DNA of 64,000 nt from Taeniopygia guttata (Eukaryota; Chordata; Aves; Passeriformes; Estrildidae): positions 23,339,810 to 23,403,809 of the forward strand of contig NC_133063.1 in assembly GCF_048771995.1 (NCBI RefSeq), given 5' to 3'. The notes under the pieces were generated by a model, which saw only the letters and a program-made list of their open reading frames with translations, was not told where the DNA came from and did not search any database. Shown here piece by piece: positions 14,611 to 25,260 of this stretch (within the stretch, counting starts at the first letter, position 1; each line of letters begins with the position of its first letter). Position numbers and translations under genes: made by a program.

Positions 14611-17600
14611 TTTCCAGCCCTGGACCTTTAAAACAGCTTTCCAGGGCTGTTTTAATCCCCTGCGGATGCTCCTGCACTTCCCCTGGCCCCCTGCCTACTC
14701 CACCCTGCTGGGTGGGCATTGTGCCAAATGTTCTGATGGTTTCCCATTGTCCAGTTCCAGCAAAGGCCAATCTTTTAAGAAACACCTTTTCTCTGTGGGA
14801 TGTTGGTTTGTGGTTTGTCTGTATTGTTATTGTTAAATAAGTAGTTGAATATTGTTAAGCAAGCTAGCAGAAAAATTGGTAAAAGGTCCTGTAAGTATAG
14901 GTTTCTCTCTTTCCTACTTGTATTTTGTATTCCCTTAGTAATAAAGGACAGTCATGTATGTCCAGTTAGAAGAATGGGCTGTTCTGGAGGAAGGTGGAAT
15001 AGACAAATTAAGGAGCATCACTAAAATTCACTGCAGCCTCTAAGCTGCTTTGTTTAGGTTGCTTTTAGCTCTGTTCCATAACATGTAATCTCTAAATAGA
15101 ATAGTATTAGGGGTAAAGTGGTATGGGTTTTGAGCTGGCCTGTGGTTAAAATGATCTTTGAAAAGTTTCTTCCTGTGATGTTCAGTTTTTTGCTGTTGTT
15201 TATGAAACTGCCCCATCCCCTCCTCGAATAGTGGATTGATTCCACTATTGTGTGAATACTGTATTTCCAAGTACTTCCTGGCTCACTCTTTCATAGGAGG
15301 TGTTACTTAATAAACACTTCCTAGAGAAGTATTCTGCCATAATGGCATGCACAGGGTACTTAATGACAGACTAGTCACCAAGGAAAACAGAGATTTAGTT
15401 GCTGCCTTTTCAGCTAATGAGAGTAATCACTTGACAGATGGAATGGCACAGGAAAGAGATTGCATTCTGAACCAAAAGGCAAAATACAAAAAATAATTAC
15501 CTAATATTTTTTTAATTTTCCAAATTAAAAAAAAAAAAAAAAAGAAACTTAAAGTATCTACCTACATATTTACCATTGTTGTATGTGGGGGTTAACTCAC
15601 TTGCAGCACCAATATAGACTTTGTAATAATGGTCATAAGCAGTAAGATAAATACTGAGTCAAAGAGCTGAATTCTTTGCCAGCTGTGATTAAACCACAAC
15701 AGTATGAAGAGATTTTGTTATAGCTCTTGAATTATCTTCCATTTCCTTCCCTACGGTGGAATTCGGGAGGTCAGCCCATGAGTAGGATTCCCAGGTACTT
15801 AGGTTTGGAAAAATAAACTTTATTTTTCCTGTTTGCTATTGAAGGTTTTTGGTACATCTTAAGTTTAATTTTAATTTTCAGTGAGCAATGGTTATACAAT
15901 GAAAGCTAAAAAGTCCAGATTGGGTTCTAGCATTTTCCAGTTTCTCTTGCCAGGTATCTGAAGATATCAGCAAGGCAACCTCTGTAGTAAAATGCAGAGC
16001 TTAATTTTTTTGCCATCTGATGTACAGGCTCAGAAATAATTAAACCAGACTTCTTAGGTTCTGTTCAAACTGTGTATTGCAGGAATGCTTTTCATCTGAA
16101 TTAATTTCAACAAATGAGCTAAGTAGAAGCTACGTCTTAAGATTCATCTTTGACCTGAAATCATGGTCATTATGCTGGAGTCAGAAAACATAAAGCTTGA
16201 GGATTTTGTAGAGTGGTAAGAAGGGCAGTATGATGATTAATCTTATACCCACATCTGTCTGAGCTTTGTGGAAAACAGTAATAAATCAGTATCAAGCAAA
16301 GACATTGTTTATTGTATTATTATTTTGTGCAAGATTCTCTTCTGTGCAAGATTCTATTTATAAAATAAAAAGAGCCTTACTGGACACAAATAATTGGAAA
16401 AAGGTGAAGTGTACTGGTCTTATAAGAATGAGAACAGATGATCTTGCAAATCTCTCTGATCTGGCAACCTCATACAAGATGCATGATTTTTATGTAGCTT
16501 TAAATAATATAAACATCAAAACTAAATCAAGCTGACATGAAATCTGTCTCTACCCAGTTCTGAGGAACTTTTGTCTACAGCATAACTTCTAAAGACTTTT
16601 CTTGAAACTATCTTCTTGCTTCATTGCTTTTACTGGTGGATTGAACTTGTGTGTGTGTGTATATATATAAAAACTGAATTGTAACTATGTGAAGTCTAGT
16701 TAGTGTGTGTTATGTGGTTTTGTTCTTTGCATTTGCTGCAGTTCTTCACTGTCAAAGGTGTGCAGCTGTCTGTGTGCAGTTGTCTGTCACAAAAAAAGTT
16801 CTTGATTCTTAACGTTTATGCATTGATTTGAAATAACTAATAATTTTTGTGGTTCATAATTTAAGTGGATGAATGTATGTCTATCAACATACATTGATAG
16901 ATGAGATTTGTCATAAAATGTTTTTATTTTTGCTATAAGGAAACTAGTACCATTTTAAAGTTTGTAGTACTTTCTTGCAGAAATCTTCCACAGTTTTTAT
17001 GGCTAATAGGTGTTGTATCTTTAAGTATGAAGTATGTCTTCATTTTTGGCACTTGGGAAGACCTCCTCTTATAGCATGAAAGATTTCCTTCAGTAGTGTC
17101 CTCTCTTTCTTCCTTTTGTGTTCAAAGGGATCTGATTTCTCTTCCTGTGATTCAAGGATAGGTCTGCTTTTAAACTGTGCTGTGAGTAATGCTGGCAGTT
17201 ATGTATTTCCATTAGCTAAGGCGATCTGAAATTAAGATAACTCGAAATTTCTGAACACATTTCGGGAGAGAGATAATATATACGATTCATGGCTGTTGAC
17301 AATTCTGTTTTTTAATGCCAGGCAACATTTTCAGAATGAATAAAGCCCCATGTTACTGAGAAACAGGAGTAACCAGTATGTCAGTAAGCTTTTAAAATTG
17401 CACCTGCATTGCTCTCATATGTGAAAGCTAATTGCACAAATAGTTTTATCACTGTAATAGTTTTTGTTATGCTGAGGGAGAAGACACTATAGATTTTTAC
17501 ACACATTTTCCTGTCTCTTGTACATACTTTTGACTGAATAGTTAAAGGAAATAAAAGAAACGTGAAGATGTTCTTCCTCATAAGTCAAACCCTGATGCTG

Positions 17601-18235
17601 CAGGAGACAAAACAGACAGTAGAATTACTGGAAAGTCTTAGATTTAAAGATTTTTCTGCTCCTGCGGTTTATTGAACAGAGGGTTAAACATCATTTGTAT
17701 CACCTATATTTTGAAAACAAATATTTCTGTAAAAATACAATTTAAAACTTTTTTAAAAATTCCAATGTCCAGAAGGAATAAGCAGTCTTGCCCAACCTTG
17801 CCTAGTTCCAATTTTATATACCTTTCTTCTACAAGTATTATATTTGTTGCAGTAAAACCATTTATGTGGGGATTAAGTCTAAAATTTAGCTGTTGGGATG
17901 GGTATCTTATTATTTTTCATGCGTCATCTTTTCAGTCCTAGTGATGTATAGCTGAATAGCATTTTCCAGGGAAGAACGCTTGATTGCCTCTAATCTAGAA
18001 ACTGACAATCTTGAGAATCCTCCTTTGTGCTCCAAGAGTAAAATACATTTCTACAAGGAAATCTTATCAGGACGTTGGGGGTGTAGGTTGTAGTGAGCAG
18101 GGAACACATTCACTTTCAACATTAGTTTAAACACTGATGCTGGTTATTTGTTTTCCCTTTCATGGTTATTTCTCTTTTGGATTGTTTTGTGTTACGGAGA
18201 TAGCAAATAAACAAAATTAGTTGTGATTTAAAACT
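14611..18235. other. Noncoding spacer
   Basis: AT-rich. Contains a 17-base A run at 15527-15543 and a short TG/TA dinucleotide tract near 16648-16669. No gene was recognised. Confidence 0.55.
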
Positions 18236-18505
18236 GGTGGGCATGCCAGCACCCCATAGATCCTCTTTCCCTGGCCCCCAGTGAGCTGGGCAAGACAGTC
18301 ACAAGAAAATGAGAAAGCTCATGAGGTTGAGATGAAGACAGAATGAAGACAGAAGACAGCAAAAGCTGCATGCATAAGCAAAGGAAAATAAGGAATTCAT
18401 ATGCTCCTTGCCATCAGCAGGTGTTCATCACCTGCAAGAAGTAAACTTCCTTCTCATGTAATGATTTCTTGGGAAGACAAATACCATCACTCCAAATGTC
18501 CCCGC
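18236..18505 (-). mobile_element. Older bird LTR element remnant, left part (split by a later LTR insertion)
   Basis: Sequence such as AAGGAATTCATATGCTCC and TTGGGAAGACAAATACCATC is recognised from memory as a common bird LTR family (ERVL-like). It continues after 21407, on the far side of the inserted element 18506-21401. The family assignment rests on memory of the consensus and is approximate, as is the outer edge. Fossil. Confidence 0.6.
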
Positions 18506-18999
18506 TGTTGCCGTGCGGGACTGGCTCCGGGCGGGCGCCTGCGGGAGCACGGCAGGAGGAGGGGAGAGGCGGCGGCTGCTTTTCCCCTTCGGCTCTGTGA
18601 GGCTCAGTTCTAGCGCGGGAACAGACGAAATGGCGACACGGGGCTCGGGTGCAAACACGTGTTTATTGTAGAAGCGTGTTCCCGAGACCACCAGGGCACC
18701 GAGGGGGGGTCGGTTATACCTTGTGCCAGGGGCGGGGGGGAACCTGAGCCGCGGCCAATGGGGACAGGGCAGGGAAACCCCGGAGACCCTGGGGAGGCAG
18801 GAACAATGATGGGAAAGGTGGGGGGCGGGGGCGGTGTGGGGAAGGGATCGGCCGCATGGCGAGGGGGAGTGATAAGGGAACAAAGGACTGGGACAAGGGA
18901 CCGCGGGGACAGGGGGGAGGGGCGGGCTGGGTTGCAGGACAAAGAGGGAACGTGCTGGGGGAATGGAGAGGGGAAGAAGAGAAAATTACAAATCCAGCA
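18506..18999 (-). repeat. LTR (3' LTR of the minus-strand element)
   Basis: Near-identical to 20888-21401, with conserved landmarks GGCTCAGTTCTAGCGCGGGA and ACACGTGTTTATTGTAGAAG. Very GC-rich on the G-rich + strand, with many G runs and CpGs. The only other comparable GC island in the window is the partner LTR and the internal region. Confidence 0.85.
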
Positions 19000-20867
19000 A
19001 CTCATCTTTTGAATTTACATAAAGGAAAGGGAGTTCTGAGGTAAAAACAAATTAGCAACGTTACAAATTCGAGAGACATTAGAAAGTGATACACCAATCA
19101 TAGTTACAATGAATGGGGCAAAAATCTTTTCTACATTATAATTTAAGATAAAGAGTACAAAATTATCATAAAAACATTCTGTATCGAGGATGAAAGCAGG
19201 ATTCATGACGCGATGCTTGTGGTTTTCAAATTCTAGCAGAGCAGAAGCAGGCAGCGAACAGCGATGTGGTTTCTCCAATTTGATTATTTGATTGCGAAGT
19301 TGGCATAGCATTGTGGGCAGTAATTAGAGAGGATGATCTTTCCTTCTATAAGATATAACTCAATCAAAGAAGTTATTTCCAGAATATCACAAGCAATAGG
19401 GAAGACTTGTATTGAAATAATAAGGGAACTTTGGGCAAGGTACATTTAGGAGATGGGATAGAGGGGTGAACCTGGGCACCACTGTTTCAGGGGAAAGAAG
19501 ACAGTGGAGCCCTGGTCCGGGTTTCCAGCTCCACTCCCTTCGAAGGGGGCCCCCCCCGCAGCAAAGGGGAAAGCTCTCTTACAAAGGGAGGTCCTCTAAC
19601 AGAGGGGCCCCTCCAGCAACCCCTCCCATCAGAGGGGAGGCCAGAAGAAGGACTGAGAGATTAATCCAACTCACCTCCCCCCCAATAGGGGCTGGCCCAC
19701 TGCAGGATGGTGCAGGGCCATTGGGGGAGGGGTGGGGCTGGCGGGAAAACTTGGGGCGGAAGAGAAGGGTCAAGGTGGGAAAATGGGGTCCCTGTAGTGT
19801 GGCCAGCGCCATCTTGGGAGGGGGTACCGGGTACACTGCATCTCACCCGGGGAGGCACAGCCAATGACACCCTTAAGGGAGGATAACAGCGTCCAGCAGA
19901 GCGCTTGGGGCGGCTCGGCCACTGCCACCCCAAGGAAGAAGGTTTGGGGTAGTCCGTGGGGTAAAGGGAACGGGGGAGCTTCACAGAAGCTGAAGGGGGA
20001 AACGACAGGAGAGGAGCCCGACGCGGCTGGAAGCCGACAAAATATGTGGATGTGAAGGGCGTCTCTTAGGATGTTAACAATTCTCCTATAGCTGACGTGT
20101 TGCCATTTACAATTCTGTCCCATTGGTGTCCTTTCAACCCCCCCTACCCCCACAGCCCAGAATAGGGAGGAGAGGGTAGAAAAGATAGTTTTCCAAGAAA
20201 GAGAAGGAGCTTTCCAGTATGAGTTACCCCAGAAAAGATCGAGTGAGGTTGCGTCCTCCTCAGAAAAGAAAAAGCCTCCCGGCTGCCAGAGACATGCAAG
20301 CCTACAGTCCCTGTCTGGGCACGGACGGTGGTTAAAACTCAGAAAAGAAAAAAAGTAGCTCAGCTGCCCACCAGGATCCCACCCTGCTCTGACCCAACTT
20401 ACCCTCTGGGCTCGGGCGGTGAAATCTCTATCTCTCTCCTCGGTGGTGGAAAATCACACTGAACTGAGGACGTATTCTTTCGCAGTTTGGCTCTCCCAGA
20501 AACCTGGGTGTTCCCGTTAACTAGAGCTCGTTCCTGAAACTCTGGGTTCAGCCACTGTCAGCCTCTGGTCTCCATTCAAATGTCGTCCCCTGACGGGCAA
20601 CTCTTCGAGCTCAGTCCATCGAGCCACTGCCAAACTGTCCTCTTTGTCCCTGGGTAAGTCTACCCGGCTCCTGGCCCCTGCAGTCCAGCTGCCCCCGCAG
20701 CGCGGCTGCTCCTGGGCGGGGTAGAGAGCACGCCGGCGAGGACGGAAGAGGGTCCTGGAGCTTCGGGTTTGTTTTCTGCCCGGCGCGTCAACTCCTCTTA
20801 GCATCTGCAGAGCTTTTACGGTGGCAGAGTTCCTTTCTCTCTATCCCTTTCACAAATTGATGGAAAT

Positions 20868-20885
20868 AGCTATCTTCTGCTACCA
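20868..20885 (-). other. Putative primer-binding site, initiator-tRNA-Met-like
   Basis: Read on the minus strand, the bases two positions after the 5' LTR are TGGTAGCAGAAGATAGCT. This closely matches the complement of the 3' end of vertebrate initiator tRNA-Met (TGGTAGCAGAGGATGG...). Its position right after the LTR supports both the orientation and the LTR boundary. Confidence 0.65.
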
Positions 20886-20887
20886 TT

Positions 20888-21401
20888 TGTTGCCATGTGA
20901 GACTGGCTCTGGGCGGGCGCCTGCGGGAGCACGGCAGGAGGAGGGGAGAGGTGTTGGCCGCTTTTCCCCTTTGGCTCTGCGAGGCTCAGTTCTAGCGCGG
21001 GAACAGACGAAATAGCAACACGGGGCTTGGGTGCAAACACGTGTTTATTGTAGAAGTGTGTTCCTGAGACCACCAGGGCACCGAGGGGGGGTCGGTTATA
21101 CCCTGTGCCAGGGGCGGGGGGGAACCTGAGCCGTGGCCAATGGGGACAGGGCAGGGGACAGGGACAGGGAAACCCCGGAGACCCCGGGGAGGCAGGAGCG
21201 GCGACGGGAAAGGCGGGGGGTAGGGTGGGGAAGGGATCGACCGCATGGCGAGGGGAGTGATAAGGGAACAAAGGACTGGGACAAGGGACCACGGGGACAG
21301 GGGGGAGGGGCGGGCTGGGTTGCAGGACAAAGGGGGAACTCGCGGGAAAGAGGGAGGGGGAATGGAGGAGGGGGGAAGAAGAGAAAATTACAAATCCCGC
21401 A
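20888..21401 (-). repeat. LTR (5' LTR of the minus-strand element)
   Basis: Direct repeat of 18506-18999 with a few small length differences. It borders the putative primer-binding site on its left and the target duplication CCCCGC on its right. Confidence 0.85.
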
Positions 21402-21407
21402 CCCCGC

Positions 21408-22307
21408 AGTCCTCCTTTTTGCGGTATGGAATATGTGTTTGGCCAGTTAGGGTCAGCTGTCCTGACTTTGTCCCCTCCAAACCTTCTCATTGGTACAATG
21501 ATACTGGTACAGTGATACTTTCTCAAAATAAGCTTAGATTTAGGCATTACAATCAGGGAGGACATTGGCACTGTAACCACTGCTCAGCAACAGCTAAAAC
21601 ATCTGTCTGTTTTCAGTGCTGATTTGCTTACAAATCCAAAGCGTAAGTCCATATAAGGTACTTTAAAGAAAAAGTCCAAGCCAAAATCAGTACAGATTAT
21701 GCCCACAAACTCACACTCCATCCCCAGTTCCGTACTGTTCATATTATGCTCAGGTCCCATGTTACCCAATACATCCTTATTATGCTCACCACCTACATAC
21801 CACATCCTGTCTTTTGATGTATACACAGATCCTTCATGTATGGACCACCCTTGTAAAGTGCCCACAAATGTTCACTGAGTTAATTCAGTCCATAACTTGG
21901 AGCTCCATCTGTTCTGGTGATTGCTCAGGACAGAGAGGTGGTATGTTGTGGGAAGTTACTGGGCACAAAAGCCAGATCAGGTCAGATCACAGCTGCACTT
22001 GTGCTGCCTTGTGTGTGCTGCTGGTTGAAGTAGGTCCTTTTATAGGAATTCCTGCAATATAAAGTGCAAATCCTGGATTACAACAAATTAAAGGTGTTTC
22101 CATGAAGTCTCCAACCCTTGTCCCTTTGGGCCAGGCCATAAGCTGTAACATTCTCCCCTTCGCCCTGCTCCCATGTGAGGTCTCTCCTTGGGGTGTGGGA
22201 TATAATCCTTCAAGAATTGATAAAATGTGAGTCCTCTCCTTAGCTACAGTCTTTCCAGATGAGACTTCTCTAGTGGAGTCCCTTGCAGGGCCACTGCTCC
22301 TAAGGGG
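21408..22307 (-). mobile_element. Older bird LTR element remnant, right part and adjoining element sequence
   Basis: Motifs such as TGTTTGGCCAGTTAGGGTCA, GCTGTCCTGACTTTGTCCCC and CACTGCTCAGCAACAGCTAA belong to the same common bird LTR family as 18236-18505, interrupted by the younger element. Further right, lines around 22080-22200 also resemble bird ERV sequence. Boundaries and internal parts are uncertain. Heavily decayed fossil. Confidence 0.55.
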
Positions 22308-23060
22308 TGTCATGAATTAGTGATTTAGTTCGTTTAATGAACAACTGTCAAAGGGTTTTAGCAAAAGATTTATTAATAAGATATTGTAAAACTATAAAGT
22401 ACAATTTGGTGCCAGAGTTCACTCTATTACTGTGTGGCCCAATCGTTTGAACAATGATTCAAAATTACCAGGCACAAATCAAAATTATCATTCTACCAAG
22501 GCTATGTGCAGCATCAGTCACTTAAAAGAGACATACCTTTGGGAAAATGGCCTCTTTGCTTCAAGGAGCAAATGTGGGAGGTCACCTAGCTTCAGGGGAG
22601 ATCACTTCCAAGTTGCCTGGCAAGCAGAACTCAAAGAAGGCTCACTTAGGCTGTCATATTTATGGAATAATGTCATTTGCTCATAGTCAAATTGTATACA
22701 GCAGGACAAGTATACATGGGACTTCTTGTGCCCATAACTTCCTTTGTTCTGTGACAAATGATCCTTGGAAAAGCCACTTGTTACTCATTTTTTAATCGCA
22801 TGATCAGTGTTCCATGCTCATGGATGCTCACTGGGTCACTCTGCTCCTTTGTGGGTTTTCAGAGAACAGGTAAAACTGAAGTTCTTGGCCCATTAATGGT
22901 TTAGATCTTTATCTTTGCTGGAATCTGTGCTGTTTGGCTAAGGGGACACGTGCATCAGTCATAATTGGTACCTGTCTACAGGCTACACCACCTGCCAAGA
23001 GCTGGCTGTGGTGTGGGCTGAAGCTTCCTTTAGAGCACATTCACCTGCTCCAGTATGGAG
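22308..23060 (-). mobile_element. Second LTR-like fossil beginning TGTCATGAA
   Basis: It starts TGTCATGAATTAGTG and has a TTTATTAATAAG poly(A)-signal complement about 55 bp in. It continues with sequence remembered from another bird LTR family (for example GGGAAAATGGCCTCTTTGCT and GGTCACCTAGCTTCAGGGGA). The right boundary could not be fixed. Fossil, probably minus orientation. Confidence 0.45.
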
Positions 23061-24454
23061 TTCCTTTTCCTGACTTCTGCCATGTGCTGGACTTTTTGTA
23101 CATAGTAATGGAGCATAGTATGTTCTCAGCACTTCTTTCTTGCACTGGTTTTAATTTCTGGTTTTCTTTCCTTTACTCTTCTTTTCTGGTTTGCTTAGTT
23201 TTTCTTCCAGTTTCTCATGAACTCTTGTCTTCCCATGTGTAATGGTGCCTTCTAGCAAAGAAACTTGGGCTCCTTCTTGATTATTTATTTATGTCCTAGT
23301 ATATGCAATTACTATACCAGGCACTGCATAGAAAAACCGAGTGCTAGTATAGTCACAGGCAATTGTGTTGTACTTACCCTTATACTTTTTAAAAGTTCCA
23401 TATAATGTAAATGTTAATGAATTACTGTTCTACTTCATTGTGTTCAGTTATCTCAGTATTAGCATTTTTATATTTTGTGGTACTAAAAATATGTATCTCT
23501 AGAGGTGCTAGATTTCAGCATTATTTTGATGTTTACAGAATTCTTTCTTTTAGTTTTACGGATGCTAGTTTTTGAAAACATTTAACGAATGCACTTAACT
23601 AGTAAAAACTGTGTCATAAAAAGCCTATAATAGTTGAGGATTCATTTATCTGCTTTTAGCATGGATCTTATGTTACTCAATGTTAATGAATGTTAAATGG
23701 AATTGGATTCATTGACTTGGTTTTCATCTTCCACTCTCTTCATTATCTTTTTACTTAATTAAGAGGCGTTGTTATCTGTGCCATGTGAAGCAAAGAAAGA
23801 CTACAACATTACTTTTATAATGAACTCTAAGAAACTTCTGTTGACTTATTTTCATTAATTGAAATTGCTTGTAACTTCTATTAAGCTACAATGCTGTAAA
23901 TCTCAGTTTAACTACATGACTTAGACTGGATATATAGAAAGATATTCCAAATTTTTGCCTGGAATTACTCAAAAAAGGCATACAATTAAAGGGGTTAGGA
24001 AAAAGTTCTTAAGTTTTCTTATTTTTATTTCCAGTAGCCATATTTGTTATCTAAAGAAGTCTTATTGAGGCATGTTTTTGCAGGGGGTGTATCTGGAGTT
24101 GGGGGCTGTTGTCATGAATAGTATTTGGATTGACAGGTCGTTCTAGCTTCCTTCTGAGTAAATAGAAACTGTGGAAGTAATCACTCCAGCATTCTTCTAA
24201 GAATGTTGTACTGAACCAAGAATTGCCTTTCGAGGAACAACAGGCATAAAGGTACATTACAACTGCATGTCCAAGGAGAGCTAGAAGTTTGCTAGTATTA
24301 GCAGTGTTCCTGTCCCTGCTGGTGGCCTGATCTTAGCTACACATTGCTGTTCCTTTTTTTTTCCCCAGAGCTTAGCTTCATCTAGTGCTTTTGACAACTG
24401 CTCCAATTTTAGTAATCTGATAAAAAAACCTAGCCTGTCCCTGCAGCTGGAAGT

Positions 24455-24590
24455 TCAAAAAGCTGGAGAAACCTTTGGACAATGCTCTCAGGCGCATGGT
24501 TTGACACTTGCCTCTTGTACTGTCCAGGGCTAGGAGTTGGACTTGGTGACCCTTGTGGTCCCCTTTCTAGCTCAGGATATTATATTTTTT
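24455..24590 (+). mobile_element. CR1 LINE 3' end fragment
   Basis: GGACAATGCTCTCAGGC, then GGGCTAGGAGTTGGACTTGG, then CCCTTTCTAGCTCAGGATAT match the 3' UTR end of bird CR1 elements. Short, 5'-truncated copy. Confidence 0.8.
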
Positions 24591-25260
24591 TATTTATTAC
24601 CAATTAAACAGAGCAGGATACTGAGAAATAAGAACATATTTACAACCAGCTTCCCTCAGCCTCAGCTTCACTTTTGATTCCTCTCATTTCCTGAGCTGTG
24701 CAGGGGAAGAGGGAATGGGAATTGAAGTCAGTTTATAATGCTTTCTTCCTGCTCCAGTGTGGGGCCTCTCCTGTGCAAGGCAGTCCTTCGTGAACTTTTC
24801 CAACAAGGGTTCTCTTCATAGGTTTGATTCTTTGAGAACAGACTGCTCTAGTGTAGATCCCCCATGGGCTGCAGCTCCTGCCAGAAGCCTTCTCCAGCAT
24901 GGTCTTTTCAGGAACTGTAGCTTCCTTCAGGGTACATCCACCTTCTCTGGTGTGAGCTCTGTGGGCTGCAGGCAGATCTCTGGTTCCTGGAGCACCTCCT
25001 TCTCCTCCTTCCTCAATGACTGTGGGGTCTGCAGAGTTGTTTCTGTCAGTTATTCTCACCCCTCTCAGCTGCTGTGCAGTGTTCTTTACCCTTTCCTAGA
25101 TACCTTATAGCAGAGGTGTCAACAGCATGGCTAAGGGGCTGAGCTTTGGGCAGCAGCAGGTCCATCTTGGAGCTGACTGGAACTGGCTCTGACTGACATG
25201 GGGGCAGCTTCTGGTGTCACTCAAAGAGCCCTGTAGCTGAGCCTAACCTGATTCAACGTT
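24591..25260 (-). mobile_element. Bird LTR element remnant (third piece of the cluster)
   Basis: It begins with TTATTTATTACCAATTAAAC and runs through CCTGCTCCAGTGTGGGG, GGAGCACCTCCTTCTCC and CTGACATGGGGGCAGCTTCT, all familiar from a widespread bird LTR/ERV consensus. Placed directly after a CR1 tail. Open frames here (for example 24733-25059 on the minus strand) are by-products. Fossil with approximate edges. Confidence 0.55.

Larger units (their letters stand above)
18506..21401 (-). mobile_element. Compact LTR retroelement (ERV-like fossil) with two LTRs, nested in an older LTR remnant
   Basis: Two direct repeats of about 0.5 kb (18506-18999 and 20888-21401) bracket a 1.9-kb internal region. 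They begin TGTTGCC and end GCA on the + strand. The poly(A)-signal complement (TTTATT) and the primer-site position place the element on the minus strand. The flanking 6-base repeats CCCCGC at 18500-18505 and 21402-21407 are the target-site duplication, typical of class II ERVs. No recognisable gag, pol or env was seen in the internal part, so it is probably a non-autonomous or heavily decayed copy. The LTRs look more than 90% alike by eye, suggesting moderate age. Confidence 0.85.

Noticed and set aside
14415-14840. 141-codon open frame
   Set aside because: Largely sits on a reversed CR1 fragment, with open frames on both strands; no domain.
18428-21622. Long proline-, glycine- and arginine-rich open frames on both strands (up to 236 codons)
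   Set aside because: They arise from GC-rich LTR sequence, appear in parallel in both LTR copies and in several frames, and match no protein family.
24757-25110. 117-codon plus-strand frame
   Set aside because: Lies entirely within a bird LTR element remnant and has an equally long frame on the opposite strand.
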